Assembly (NCBI GenBank): GCA_947446865.1
Contig: CANFHX010000001.1
Coordinates: forward strand, 62,001-126,000
Length of the DNA stretch: 64,000 bases
Origin: Flavobacteriaceae bacterium
GTDB lineage: Bacteria > Bacteroidota > Bacteroidia > Flavobacteriales > Flavobacteriaceae
Reading direction: 5' to 3'
In this document: one piece after another, positions 18,551 through 27,970 of the stretch
How positions within the stretch are numbered: the first letter of the stretch is position 1
How the letters are laid out: every line of letters starts with the position of its first letter
Notes under the pieces: generated by a model
Seen by the model: the letters and a program-made list of their open reading frames with translations, nothing else
Told to the model about the DNA's origin: nothing
The model's database searches: none
Translations under genes and position numbers: made by a program

Positions 18551-18684
18551 GGAAAATATGACCCACGCCAGCTTTTTTTAAAAATATTTAAAAAAAACGT
18601 CACGCTGTACCTCCCGTGAATAGGGAGTTTTTGAAAATAGTTGACGTATCCCCACTGCAAAAAACGTCTTTTTTAACATGGGCG

Positions 18685-18712
18685 AATATTTATCTAAAAA
18701 GAGATAAATATT
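18685..18712. promoter_or_regulatory. Perfect 11-6-11 inverted repeat abutting methyltransferase start
   Basis: Arms AATATTTATCT (18685-18695) and AGATAAATATT (18702-18712) are perfect complements around AAAAAG, and the right arm ends one base before the ATG at 18713. In RNA it would form a hairpin over the ribosome-binding region; in DNA it could bind the methyltransferase or a repressor. Either would give tight control of a DNA-modifying enzyme. Confidence 0.7.
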
Positions 18713-19711
18713 ATGTCAACAACAACCCAAATCAACCAAGAAGGAATAAATGTTCTTTCATTATTCGATGGTATATCATGTGCCAAATTAGCTTTAGAAA
18801 AAGCTGGAATAAAAATCAATAAATACTATAGTAGTGAAATATGCCCTCATGCTCTAGCAATTCAAAACCACCATTATTCAGGTGATACTAACCATATCCA
18901 ATTAGGTGATGTTTGCAAGATTGACGGAATAGAACTTCGAGAAGAAATTGACCTTATCATTTTCGGTTCTCCATGTACCCAACTTTCAAGTGTGAATTCT
19001 AAGGACCGTAATGGCCTTGAAGGAAATGAATCCAAATTGTTTTATGAAGCTTTAAGAATTCTTAAAGACATATACATATTCGCTCCATTAAGTAAAAAGA
19101 TTTACTTCCTGATGGAAAATGTTTGGAGTATGAACAAAAAAGACAAAGATGAAATAACCAAAGAACTTACTTCTATTTTCGATGATACCAAACTTGTTAT
19201 GATAAATTCAGCAGATGTAGCTCCAGCAAATCGAAGACGTTTATACTGGACCAATATACCTAATATCGGTGTTCCTGAACCTATAGAAGTCAAATACCAA
19301 GACATCGTAATTAATGGACATGTTGATAGGGAAAAAGCGAATGTATTGTTAGGTAGCAATATTACCCTTACCAACGGCATTTTCAGATACTATAAAATGA
19401 ATATTGGAAACCTTATATATAAGGACAAAGAATTTGCTGAATCATCAATTGAACAAAAACTATTGGCATATCCATTTATCCTTCATAAATCGGGTTATGA
19501 AGGTAAATCTAGGTCAGGCTTTGGGGAGTATGATTTCCCTAATGGTTGTTATAGATTACCTAGTGTTTTAGAATGTGAACGTCTTATGACCATTCCTGAC
19601 GGATATGTTTCAGATGTTCCAAGTGTTTCAAAAACGAATAAGCTTAAAGCTATTGGGCTGGCAATGACTGTTGATGTCATTGCTGGACTTGTGGCGAATT
19701 TAAAACATTAA
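18713..19711 (+). CDS. DNA cytosine-C5 methyltransferase (DNMT3-like, phage/mobile-element type)
   Basis: A 332-residue C5-cytosine methyltransferase. Motif I is SLFDGISCAKLALEKAG (residues 16-32), motif IV is GSPCTQLSS with catalytic Cys88, motif VI is FLMENV (Glu135), and motif VIII is ANRRRLYWTN. The C-terminal motif X is KLKAIGLAMTVDVIAGL. The target-recognition region is short, as in DNMT3-like bacterial and phage enzymes. No cognate endonuclease is adjacent, so it is probably an orphan modification enzyme, although the PD-(D/E)XK protein 3 kb away is a possible partner. The start follows a perfect inverted repeat. It is likely to protect the element or regulate its expression. Confidence 0.93.
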   Translation: MSTTTQINQEGINVLSLFDGISCAKLALEKAGIKINKYYSSEICPHALAIQNHHYSGDTNHIQLGDVCKIDGIELREEIDLIIFGSPCTQLSSVNSKDRNGLEGNESKLFYEALRILKDIYIFAPLSKKIYFLMENVWSMNKKDKDEITKELTSIFDDTKLVMINSADVAPANRRRLYWTNIPNIGVPEPIEVKYQDIVINGHVDREKANVLLGSNITLTNGIFRYYKMNIGNLIYKDKEFAESSIEQKLLAYPFILHKSGYEGKSRSGFGEYDFPNGCYRLPSVLECERLMTIPDGYVSDVPSVSKTNKLKAIGLAMTVDVIAGLVANLKH

Positions 19712-19715
19712 TCCA

Positions 19716-20111
19716 ATGAAGATAAAATTACAATCTGGAAAAGAAGTATTGGTAGAGGCATTCCACCTAACGGCTACCTATGGTGGATTGTTAGTAGGTT
19801 CACCAACAATCCAATCTAACGAAATATTGATAAACCACCTAAGTTACCCAATAAGTTGGGGTGAAAGACCCTATATTTTAAAAAAGTCTGATATGTATTC
19901 TGATGAAAAAAATGTATTGAAACCTATTGTTTATAGTGTTTGGTTATCCTCTTCTGAAACAATTGATGATAAGGAAAATCAGTTTGATGGTTGTGCATTA
20001 ATTGTAATGTGGTTTGGGAATGACGAACCTCATAAATCAATACATGATATTATTTTAGATGGTGTTAAAAATATAGACTGGGATAAATTTGCCGAGAATT
20101 ATCAATTCTAA
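19716..20111 (+). CDS. Hypothetical protein co-transcribed with the methyltransferase
   Basis: A 131-residue protein that begins four bases after the methyltransferase stop. The sequence is mixed alpha/beta (KEVLVEAFHLTATYGGLLVGSPTIQSNEILINHL) with a conserved-looking GWGERPYILKKSD-like loop (SWGERPYILKKS). I know no function for it. Close spacing implies the same mRNA and perhaps a role in the same process. Confidence 0.6.
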   Translation: MKIKLQSGKEVLVEAFHLTATYGGLLVGSPTIQSNEILINHLSYPISWGERPYILKKSDMYSDEKNVLKPIVYSVWLSSSETIDDKENQFDGCALIVMWFGNDEPHKSIHDIILDGVKNIDWDKFAENYQF

Positions 20112-20308
20112 TCAAAGTTTTATACGGTCTGATGTCTGTCAAGTAACATACTTTTAATTCAGAAAATGTAAAGGTATTTAAAGTATATTTTGATTTGGCT
20201 AAAATCTTAAATGGTTTATCAAATTAATAAACTAGTTTTACTATTTGCTAATTATTCTCATATTTTAGCAATACAAAAGTTAATTACTTTTAAAAAATTA
20301 CATTAAAA

Positions 20309-22009
20309 TTGAAAAAACGAATCTCTAAAAAAGCAAATCTATTTTATTCCAAAAACGAATCTTGGTGGCTAATAGGCTTTTCTATTTTATTGGCCAGTGG
20401 TATCATGATAGAACCTCAATTAATTTGTTCTTCTTTATTAAAAGGGCAACTTTCGGACATGTGGTTGTATTGGTGCGTAGGTGTTGGCTCTGCTTTTAGT
20501 GTTTCTTTTTTTGCACATTTGTGGAGAAAGGTTCCTGTAAAAACTGAAAATGAGTTTTTGTTTTTTAGATACTCAGGAATAGGAGCTAGGATACTTCATA
20601 ATTTTAGAAGTTTGTATTTAGGTTTGTTGGTTGTTCCATTTCTTATCAGTTTTAGTCTATTGGCTTTTAGTAAAATTTTCTGTTTTATTGTTGGAATAGA
20701 AATCAATTTGGGAATAACTATAGTGACATTTCTTATTATAATTCTAACGTTTTTTAATAGTTTGAGGCAACGTTTAAAATTTGATTTTTTTTTATTTATA
20801 GTTTTTATAGTATTATTTCTAATCATCATGATTAGCTTACTTCTATCTACTGGAGGTTTATCACATTTAGCATTTACAGTGCAATCTTCTAAAATCAATT
20901 TCGATATTATTCCATCCATAGGTTCTAAAACTTTTAATGCTTTTATTGTTTTTGTGTTGGTGCAATGGTGGTCGGCTTCTTTATTAGACTATCCAGATAT
21001 GAATGGACAAAAATTGATGGCAACCAATACCAGTAAGGAATTACTTAAAAGTGTTTTTATTCCTTCTTTATCAATAGTTCTTTTTAGGGTATTGTTATTT
21101 ACCTTACCTTTTATGGCTGTTTGTTATGGATACGCTAATGGTTCAGCAGACAGCGAATTGGCTTTTACTTCCTTATTTGTAAAAGTATTGCCTTCATGGA
21201 TGCTAATTTTAGTAGTCATAGTATTTATGATTCCTTTTCTTTCTTTTGTTCAAAACACACAAAATTGGGGTGGTTCATTATTAATCGAAAACTTTTACAA
21301 ACATACTATCAATCCAAATCTGAGTGATGCTAAAGCAAAGAAGTTCGGAATAATTGTTATGATATACATCATTATAGTGTCTGGTGGTATAGCCATTTAT
21401 GCTGATTCATTGGTAGGAATCACTAAATATTTGTTTGCTATAACTGCAGGAGTAGGACCAGTGTTTATGTTGCGATGGTATTGGTGGCGAATCAATGCTT
21501 GGTCACAGTTATCGGCAATGCTAGCCGCTTTAATATATCCGCCTGTATTGGATTGGTTGACGGAAAACAATATAAGCGTGCATCAATTTATAACCCAAGT
21601 AGAGTACAATTACAACATCGATTATTATCCTATTGAAATCATCATTTTAACCATTGCTGTTTGTGTCACTTGGTTGGTTGTCACTTTTTGTACGCCCCCA
21701 ACAGAAACGAAAGTATTACAGACCTTTGCCTCAACCATAAAACCTGGTGGCTTTTGGAAGCCATTTGAAAATTGTGGAAAAACTTTTTCTAAACTAAGAC
21801 TTTTAGCTTGGTTGCTTAAAACGGGAAATGGTTTTCTATTGTATTTTATCTTTTGGAATTTCTTGATAGGAGATTATCTCCTATTTATTGGATTATTGGT
21901 ATTGTTTGTTTTGGTTTTTTTTGCTTCCTATAAGCTTATTCAGAAAGCCAATGCCAACTATGATTTCGAGTTGGAAGAAATTAACCCAGCATCTTTATTA
22001 CCCAAATAG
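20309..22009 (+). CDS. Sodium/solute symporter family (SSS) transporter
   Basis: A 566-residue integral membrane protein with about 13-14 hydrophobic helices. The SSS signatures of Bacteroidota members are visible: the loop NTQNWGGSLLIENFYKH, the helix-start MLRWYWWRINAWSQLSAM and the cytoplasmic VTFCTPPTETKVL followed by KPGGFWKP. The reading frame starts at a TTG; no in-frame ATG lies before the first helix. It converges with, and overlaps by 29 bases, the HTH/helical-repeat gene on the other strand. The substrate cannot be inferred. A transporter is unusual cargo for such an island. Confidence 0.88.
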   Translation: MKKRISKKANLFYSKNESWWLIGFSILLASGIMIEPQLICSSLLKGQLSDMWLYWCVGVGSAFSVSFFAHLWRKVPVKTENEFLFFRYSGIGARILHNFRSLYLGLLVVPFLISFSLLAFSKIFCFIVGIEINLGITIVTFLIIILTFFNSLRQRLKFDFFLFIVFIVLFLIIMISLLLSTGGLSHLAFTVQSSKINFDIIPSIGSKTFNAFIVFVLVQWWSASLLDYPDMNGQKLMATNTSKELLKSVFIPSLSIVLFRVLLFTLPFMAVCYGYANGSADSELAFTSLFVKVLPSWMLILVVIVFMIPFLSFVQNTQNWGGSLLIENFYKHTINPNLSDAKAKKFGIIVMIYIIIVSGGIAIYADSLVGITKYLFAITAGVGPVFMLRWYWWRINAWSQLSAMLAALIYPPVLDWLTENNISVHQFITQVEYNYNIDYYPIEIIILTIAVCVTWLVVTFCTPPTETKVLQTFASTIKPGGFWKPFENCGKTFSKLRLLAWLLKTGNGFLLYFIFWNFLIGDYLLFIGLLVLFVLVFFASYKLIQKANANYDFELEEINPASLLPK

Positions 22010-23210
22010 TTCCTCTTTCTTCACAAAAAGTTTTTACACTTTTATCAATAATTTTTTTGTTATCACCTGTAGCAAAAAGGGAAGCTATAGCAAACTCCAC
22101 AGATGATTTTTCATCACTTTCATTTTGAAAAAGAGTATTAGAAATTCGAAAAGGTGTATATACTACTTTGCTACTAAAATAAATTTCTTTGCATAACCAA
22201 TATAATTGAATAGTATATAAAGCAACACTATAATAGCCAGTTCTTTGGTTTTTAATTATATAATCAACAGCTTTATTGAATTCTATATGATTGAATAATT
22301 TAATTTTACAATTAAAATGAATTAATGCTTTAATAGGTCTTACTAAAACCCAAGCTTTTTCATAATCATCTTTAAAGAAATTAAAGCTTTCCAGAATTTG
22401 ATTTATGTGAGGGTCTAGGGTATCTTCCAAAACATTATTAAAACCATCTATTAAAATTAAACATTCTAGCCATCTTGAAATTTCATGAAAATGGCATTTT
22501 TCTTTTTTCAATGATTTAATTACTTCTTCAAACTTTGGAATGTATTCGGATGCAATGTGTTCTTTATATGCCTTTTGACTTATTAAATACCCAAAGGCAA
22601 AAAGAAATCTATAATTATTGGTCACTTTGGGCAAATAATATTTAATTATTGCATTGTAAAAATAATTATCTTTATTATCCTCATCTACAAAACACTCATA
22701 AAAAAATAAGTGACCCATGCTATTTAGTGCTAAAAAACTAAGTAATTCATCTTGCTTTTTACTTTTTCGCACATGCAAGCCTATTAGTTCAGCGGCTGAA
22801 AAAATTATTGGTTTACTTTCATTATTCTTTACGTTTTTAAAAATTGTTTTCAAAGATTTTAAATCTTCATTTTCTAGAACGGATTGCAAAATTGCTAATG
22901 AAAATCCATCGGATGCTTCTGTTAAAAAGTAATTTGCATCAAAAGGAATATTGGTTTGATTATCACAAAAATCTTCCCAGTTTCGATAGTTTAAATAATT
23001 GGCTAATATATTTAAAGTTGATTTGTAAGGGGTTACAAATGGTTTTATTACACCAAACAATCTAGCAATTGTATGAGAGGAAACAAAAAGATTTTGAACA
23101 GCCAATGTTTCCTGAAAATTTTTAGCAGTAGTTATATCTTTTATTTTATAGCCAAGTTTTCTTTCAATTTGACTACAAATAGACAGTAAATAAGGATTAG
23201 GTTGTGTCAT
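21981..23210 (-). CDS. HTH-like N-terminal domain plus helical-repeat protein (paralogue B)
   Basis: A 409-residue soluble protein. Residues 1-75 match the N-terminal module of the 12358-13389 protein: an N-terminal IERKLGYKIKDITTAKNF segment, a VSSHTIARLFG recognition-like helix and TLNILANYLNYRNWEDF. The rest is helical and resembles TPR/HEAT-type repeats, about 65 residues longer than in paralogue A. Its 3' end overlaps the convergent symporter by 29 bases. The divergent neighbour across about 170 bases is the bPH/TerB membrane protein, so it might regulate that cluster; this is inference. Confidence 0.62.
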   Translation of the reverse strand: MTQPNPYLLSICSQIERKLGYKIKDITTAKNFQETLAVQNLFVSSHTIARLFGVIKPFVTPYKSTLNILANYLNYRNWEDFCDNQTNIPFDANYFLTEASDGFSLAILQSVLENEDLKSLKTIFKNVKNNESKPIIFSAAELIGLHVRKSKKQDELLSFLALNSMGHLFFYECFVDEDNKDNYFYNAIIKYYLPKVTNNYRFLFAFGYLISQKAYKEHIASEYIPKFEEVIKSLKKEKCHFHEISRWLECLILIDGFNNVLEDTLDPHINQILESFNFFKDDYEKAWVLVRPIKALIHFNCKIKLFNHIEFNKAVDYIIKNQRTGYYSVALYTIQLYWLCKEIYFSSKVVYTPFRISNTLFQNESDEKSSVEFAIASLFATGDNKKIIDKSVKTFCEERGTIWVIKMLG

Positions 23211-23383
23211 TTTTTTCTAAATCTGCTGTAAAATATTTAGTTAAGTGGTTAATATACAAACGTAGTGATTTTGATTTTAAAGATGCAACAACTTGTAATG
23301 ATTTTAAGTTTAAAAATGATATAATATTGCAAGGACTATTATTGGAATTTTCAATTTGTATTAATAACAACTAAAAATAAATT

Positions 23384-24619
23384 ATGAAATTTATAGCATC
23401 AAGATTATCTGATGGGAATAAAATTTTCCCTGCAGAAATTCATATTGAAGAAAATGGTATAAAAGTTAAAATCCCAGGATTTTTGAGTGGGGATACAAAA
23501 TTTATAGATTATGGGAATATATCAGGAATAGATATAAATACTCCAATGGTGGGTTTTTCTAGTATAACTTTTTTTTATCATGGAAGTAGGGCTTTTGCTC
23601 ATGGTTTTAAAAAAGAAGAAGCACAACAAATCAAACAAGCAGTTGATAGAGGTAAAATTAAATCAAAAACAACAACTGTTAATCACAATCATAATCACGT
23701 AATTTCAAATTCTGAATATGTTCAACCAGTTCAACAACAGCAAACCCAACCAGTAGTGCATACAATTCAGGAGCCACAAAATCATATTACGTCAACTCCT
23801 ATTGAGCAAAACAATGTTTCAAACGAAATAAGTGGCGTTTACAATGAACAATTAGAAAAACTAATTGAAATGGCATTAGCAGATGGGGAACTTACAGAAA
23901 AAGAAAAGCAAATTCTTTTTAAGAAAGCAGAAGGAGCGGGTATTGACCTTGATGAATTTGAAATGGTTCTAGATGCAAAGCTATTTGAAAAGAATAAAAA
24001 TAAGGTTCAAGAAATTCCAGTAGCAGCCCCCAAATCTGATAAATTTGGAGATGTGAAAAAGTGTCCTTCATGTGGAGCAATTGCAGAAAGTTTTTCAACA
24101 AATTGTGGAGAGTGTGGGTATGAATTTAGAAATATTGAAGCAAATACATCTGTAAAACTACTTTCTAGCAAATTGGAAAGTATTGTAATTGAATATGATA
24201 AATTATCATTTACAGAAAACAATATATTTGGAAAATTTACAGACAATAAAGAAAAGCAAAGTGAACGAAGAAATATCGAAATTTTAGAACGCCAAAGAGA
24301 AGCTATCAAAAACTTTCCCATACCAAATACTAGAGAGGATATCTTAGAATTATTATATTTTATTTTGCCTAAAACTAAATTAGGTTTTACTTCTGACAAA
24401 AATGTAAATGCTTGGAGATATAAATTTTCTGAAGTAATAAACAGAGCAAAAATTGCTTTTAATAATGATAAAAAAACGCTTGATTTAATCTTGTCTTACG
24501 AAAAAAACATAGATAATTCATTCATATTAAAAATAGTTAGTCAATTTAACTCATTAAGCAAAAAAGCAAAAATAACAATTGTTATAATCATATTTTTTAT
24601 CATTTTATCCATTTTCTAA
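23384..24619 (+). CDS. bPH/TerB-like/zinc-ribbon protein with C-terminal membrane anchor
   Basis: A 411-residue multidomain protein. Residues 1-90 are a beta-rich PH-like domain (GIKVKIPGFLSGDTKFIDYGNISGID). A Gln/His/Pro-rich linker (95-150) leads to a TerB-like helical pair (155-200; LIEMALADGELTEKEKQILFKKAEGAG). A zinc ribbon follows with Cys227, Cys230, Cys241 and Cys244, then a helical domain and a single C-terminal transmembrane helix (about 391-411), so the bulk faces the cytoplasm. TerB domains and zinc ribbons occur in envelope-stress and phage/tellurite-resistance systems. It opens a run of co-oriented genes to 28.7 kb. Confidence 0.72.
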   Translation: MKFIASRLSDGNKIFPAEIHIEENGIKVKIPGFLSGDTKFIDYGNISGIDINTPMVGFSSITFFYHGSRAFAHGFKKEEAQQIKQAVDRGKIKSKTTTVNHNHNHVISNSEYVQPVQQQQTQPVVHTIQEPQNHITSTPIEQNNVSNEISGVYNEQLEKLIEMALADGELTEKEKQILFKKAEGAGIDLDEFEMVLDAKLFEKNKNKVQEIPVAAPKSDKFGDVKKCPSCGAIAESFSTNCGECGYEFRNIEANTSVKLLSSKLESIVIEYDKLSFTENNIFGKFTDNKEKQSERRNIEILERQREAIKNFPIPNTREDILELLYFILPKTKLGFTSDKNVNAWRYKFSEVINRAKIAFNNDKKTLDLILSYEKNIDNSFILKIVSQFNSLSKKAKITIVIIIFFIILSIF

Positions 24620-24755
24620 AATGATTTTTTGAATAGGTTATTAGAAACTAATGTTATTAAACAAAAACATAAAATAAAATATTACTGAATAGGCAATAAC
24701 TTACCGAATAGTTAACAAAAATCGGAGTAATTCTATAAAATTTTAAAAAAAACTA

Positions 24756-25571
24756 ATGAGAGATTTAAAAAAAGCATTTAACATAATTGCAATTGTTGCA
24801 ATTGTTGCATTTACATTAACAAATTGTAAAGGAAAAAAGGAAGAAAAAAATGAAATCAAAAGTATAATTGTTAAACCAAAAACAACAATTATAAAAGGAG
24901 ATTTAGGAGGTTATTTTGTAGTTGTTGAACACGATTATGAAATAAAAGTAGAAAATTCATTTGGTAATGAAGGACTTATTTCGGTTGAAGTAAAAAGAAC
25001 GGATAAAGATTTTAGTTTTCCTACAAATAATATAAATCCGTTTGGCACAAATGGTGGCGAAAAATATCATGTTGGTTTTGGAATTGAAATTTTTGGAGAT
25101 GCTGGCCCAAAAGTTATTAAGCAAGCAACAGAAGATGGAATGGGTGGTCCTTATAGTTCAGAAGATGTAACTGCATTAATGAATCTAAAAAAAGGAGAAA
25201 CAGGTTTTATTAGATGGACTGTTGTAATGTCGGAAGATTTAAAAACTTTTCAATTAAGTTCTGCATTAGAAAAATCAGATGGTTCTGCTACCATTTCAGA
25301 AAGTTCGGAAGATGTAGTTTCAACTTCTGGAAGCGAAGATTATGATAAAATGCTAAATGATTACGATGAATATGTAACTGAATATGTGAAATTCTACAAA
25401 AAAGCAATGAAAGGAGACCAAAGTGCGTTGAGTGAATATCCTGCAATGATGGAAAAAGCAACTAAATTACAAGAAAGTATGCGACAAGCTCAAGGAAACA
25501 ATCAATTGAGTGCTACACAAATTGGAAGAATGGCTAAAATTCAAAATAAAATGCTACAAGCAATGCAATAA
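24756..25571 (+). CDS. Lipoprotein with DUF6591-like C-terminus
   Basis: A 271-residue lipoprotein with the lipobox LTNC (Cys about residue 24) after a hydrophobic stretch. The N-terminal part (35-170) is beta-rich (GGYFVVVEHDYEIKVENSFGNEGLISVEVKRTD). After a Ser/Glu linker the C-terminus is helical (SEDYDKMLNDYDEYVTEYVKFYKKAMKGD), a pattern I associate with DUF6591. It sits 136 bases after the TerB-like gene and is followed by a hairpin terminator. Its role is unknown; envelope sensing within this cluster is a guess. Confidence 0.7.
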   Translation: MRDLKKAFNIIAIVAIVAFTLTNCKGKKEEKNEIKSIIVKPKTTIIKGDLGGYFVVVEHDYEIKVENSFGNEGLISVEVKRTDKDFSFPTNNINPFGTNGGEKYHVGFGIEIFGDAGPKVIKQATEDGMGGPYSSEDVTALMNLKKGETGFIRWTVVMSEDLKTFQLSSALEKSDGSATISESSEDVVSTSGSEDYDKMLNDYDEYVTEYVKFYKKAMKGDQSALSEYPAMMEKATKLQESMRQAQGNNQLSATQIGRMAKIQNKMLQAMQ

Positions 25572-25576
25572 AAAAG

Positions 25577-25607
25577 ATTGGTGTATGATTTTAAATCATA
25601 TACCAAT
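25577..25607 (+). terminator. Hairpin terminator after the lipoprotein
   Basis: Arms of 13 bases (ATTGGTGTATGAT and ATCATATACCAAT, one G-T pair) begin six bases after the lipoprotein stop. The T-tract is weak, so termination may be partial and allow read-through to the genes downstream. Confidence 0.7.
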
Positions 25608-25672
25608 TATTATAAAATGAGTATGGAAAACATTTCTTATAATTATAGTGACATTTCCATTCTTTATATCAC

Positions 25673-25870
25673 ATGTTCAAACAGAAAATACAGATGATTA
25701 TTAAAACATACAAGGAAAATGGATTACCATATCAAATTAACAAACCAAATGACGAGGAAATTGAGATAGTCGGATTATTAGTAAAATGTACGGGTTTTTA
25801 TGACGCTGTTTGGACAGTTACGGAATTAAATCAAAAAGAATTAGTTTTAGTAAACTACGAAACTGATTAA
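25673..25870 (+). CDS. Small hypothetical protein
   Basis: A 65-residue frame (MFKQKIQMIIKTYKENGLPYQINKPNDEEIEIVGLLVKCTGFYDAVWTVTELNQKELVLVNYETD). It has a plausible alpha/beta composition and no frame conflict, but also no recognised family. Met9 at 25697 is an alternative start. It may be a real gene in the cluster or a chance frame; the acidic, well-balanced sequence favours real. Confidence 0.4.
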   Translation: MFKQKIQMIIKTYKENGLPYQINKPNDEEIEIVGLLVKCTGFYDAVWTVTELNQKELVLVNYETD

Positions 25871-26003
25871 ACAATAACATACAAAAAAGTTTTAAGCACA
25901 AAACCGAAAAAAAGTGAAAAATTGAAAGTAGAGTTCAGAAACTACTCAAAAAAACGAGGCGAAACCTAAAAGCCAAACAATCAGGAAAACATAAATAATA
26001 AAA

Positions 26004-26294
26004 ATGAAAAAATCAATTACAGTTTTTGGAGCAATGGTATTTGCAACACTTATTTTAACTAGTTGTGGTAGTACAGTGGAAAGTGATGCTAAAAAATTGG
26101 CAGAATTACAATGCAAGTCACAAAAATTAAGTCAAAAAATTTTAGCAGGAGATATGTCAGTATCAGCAGAAAGTATGTCGTTAGCAGCAGACGCAGCAAA
26201 ATTTTCCCAAGAAATAAAAGGAAAATATACAACTGATGAAGAAAAAAAGAGATTTTCAGAAGCCTTATTAAAAGAAATGGGGAATTGCAAATAA
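26004..26294 (+). CDS. Small lipoprotein
   Basis: A 96-residue lipoprotein. Lipobox LTSC places the lipidated Cys near residue 21, followed by a short, fully helical mature part (AKKLAELQCKSQKLSQKILAGDMSVSAESM...). Two further Cys residues (in LQCKS and GNCK) could form a disulphide. It lies 47 bases before the SPFH-domain gene on the same strand. Function unknown; probably periplasmic helical hairpin. Confidence 0.7.
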   Translation: MKKSITVFGAMVFATLILTSCGSTVESDAKKLAELQCKSQKLSQKILAGDMSVSAESMSLAADAAKFSQEIKGKYTTDEEKKRFSEALLKEMGNCK

Positions 26295-26341
26295 TTTTAA
26301 TTGCAAATTAATTTCCGAAACTAAAAATTAAAAAAATAATA

Positions 26342-27610
26342 ATGGGATTATTTGGTAATAGAGAAGAAGGTGGATTAATGGATGTAATCCGATGTGATGA
26401 AAAAGAATATTTGGTTCACAAATGGACACCCTCAGGCGGAGCTAATTCTACAAAAAAAGAAAATTCAATTCGTTTTGGAAGTAGCTTGAGAGTAAAAGAT
26501 GGCGAGCTTGCTGTTTTTGTTTATCAACAAAAGGACGGCTCAATGCAAGATTATATTCTCGGACCCATTGATGAAACTATTAAAACAGCTAATTTTCCAA
26601 TTCTAGCAAATATAGTTGGTTCTGCATTTGGTGGTAGCTCACCGTTTCAGGCCGAAATATATTTTGTCAATTTATCAGGGAATATTCAAATCAAATTTGG
26701 AATCCCCTATTTTGATATGTATGACCCTCGTTTTGGAGATTTAGGTATTCCTTGTTCGGTTCGAGGAACTCTAACATTCAACCTAACTGATTATAAAAGT
26801 TTCATTAAATTAAATCGTTTGATTAATTTTGAATTAGATGAATTTAAAAGTCAAATAAAGGATTTTTTTATTCGAAAAGCTAAGTCGGTAATAATTAATA
26901 TACCTCAGGATGCAAATATTCCTGTAATGCAAATTGAACGTAAAATTGATGAAATCAGTGACATGGTTCAAGCTAAACTAAAGCTTGCTTTAGAGGAAGA
27001 CTTCGGTATCAATTTAAAAAGATTAGACCTTTCCGTTATTGAATTAGACAAAGAACATCCTCATTATATTCAACTCAAGAAATCTACTGCCGACCAACAA
27101 ACCAAATTTGCAGTAGCAAGCACTGATATTGGCATTGAAAATTTATCTGAAACGACTCGTATTCAAAGAAAAGAAATGGAAATGGGAGTAGAAGGAAGAA
27201 ACTTCACTGTTCATCAACTTAACCAACAAACTGACGTATTAAAAACTGCTGCCGAAAATCTTGGTGGAATGGGTAATGTAAATCTTGGCGTAGGCGGAGG
27301 GCTTAACCCAATAGGATTAATGACAGGAATGGCAATTGGAGGAGCTATGGGAAATCAAATGGGAGGAATGATGAATAATATCAATAAAACACCACCACCT
27401 CCACCAGCTTTAGCATTTCATATTTCATTAAATGGACAACAATCTGGGCCTTTCGACCTTGAACAACTTAAACAGTTTGCACAAAATGGACAATTTACAA
27501 TAAATCATCACGTTTGGAAAGATGGAATGGCAGGTTGGGAATTAGCTAATACTGTTCAAGAACTTATAAATGTATTTCCTAGTGTTCCACCACCACCTCC
27601 AACAATTTAA
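26342..27610 (+). CDS. SPFH-domain (YdjI/virion-core-like) protein with C-terminal GYF_2 domain
   Basis: A 422-residue protein. Residues 1-270 resemble the SPFH 'virion core protein' branch typified by B. subtilis YdjI (VIRCDEKEYLVHKW, SLRVKDGELAVFVYQQ, FGIPYFDMYDPRFGDLGIPCSVRGTLTFN). A Gly/Met-rich linker follows (GGGLNPIGLMTGMAIGGAMGNQMGGMM). A GYF_2-type domain occupies about 353-410 (ISLNGQQSGPFDLEQLKQF...HHVWKDGMAGWELA), with Pro-rich runs on both sides. SPFH proteins form membrane-associated oligomers; YdjI works with a PspA homologue in membrane-stress response. The pairing with a TerB/zinc-ribbon membrane protein here fits that theme. Confidence 0.85.
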   Translation: MGLFGNREEGGLMDVIRCDEKEYLVHKWTPSGGANSTKKENSIRFGSSLRVKDGELAVFVYQQKDGSMQDYILGPIDETIKTANFPILANIVGSAFGGSSPFQAEIYFVNLSGNIQIKFGIPYFDMYDPRFGDLGIPCSVRGTLTFNLTDYKSFIKLNRLINFELDEFKSQIKDFFIRKAKSVIINIPQDANIPVMQIERKIDEISDMVQAKLKLALEEDFGINLKRLDLSVIELDKEHPHYIQLKKSTADQQTKFAVASTDIGIENLSETTRIQRKEMEMGVEGRNFTVHQLNQQTDVLKTAAENLGGMGNVNLGVGGGLNPIGLMTGMAIGGAMGNQMGGMMNNINKTPPPPPALAFHISLNGQQSGPFDLEQLKQFAQNGQFTINHHVWKDGMAGWELANTVQELINVFPSVPPPPPTI

Positions 27611-27621
27611 TGCTTTAAAAC

Positions 27622-27966
27622 ATGAAATTAAATTTAGTTCCAATGATTATAGTGCTAGCGATTAGTTCTTTAATCTCTTATGGTTTTTATAACTTTCAAA
27701 GCAACTCAAATAAAGAAATAGTAAGTATAAGTAGTTTTTTACTTCTTGCACTCACACTTGTTTTTACAACAAGTATAAAATTTGATTTACCAAGAACAGC
27801 AACAAATATTAAAACAACATCGGTTTTATTTTTTGTCATTTCAATAATCTGCAATTTAATATTTTCATTAATTTCTTTTTCAATTCCAATATATATAATT
27901 GTTAATGGAATTATTTTAATGGTCTATATTTTAATCTTATACTCTATAAACAGAGAAAAACAATAA
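27622..27966 (+). CDS. Four-helix membrane protein
   Basis: A 114-residue integral membrane protein with four hydrophobic helices (about 5-20, 32-50, 65-85 and 88-108) and short loops. It begins 11 bases after the SPFH gene and ends four bases before the next gene, so it is in the same transcription unit. No family is recognised. It may anchor or report to the SPFH oligomer. Confidence 0.65.
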   Translation: MKLNLVPMIIVLAISSLISYGFYNFQSNSNKEIVSISSFLLLALTLVFTTSIKFDLPRTATNIKTTSVLFFVISIICNLIFSLISFSIPIYIIVNGIILMVYILILYSINREKQ

Positions 27967-27970
27967 AATT

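Noticed and set aside
18616..18822. 68-codon plus-strand frame before the methyltransferase
   Set aside because: Overlaps the methyltransferase by 110 bases in another frame and has no family features.
18713..20111. Complete restriction-modification system
   Set aside because: The gene after the methyltransferase shows no nuclease motif; the nearest nuclease-like gene is 3 kb away on the opposite strand.
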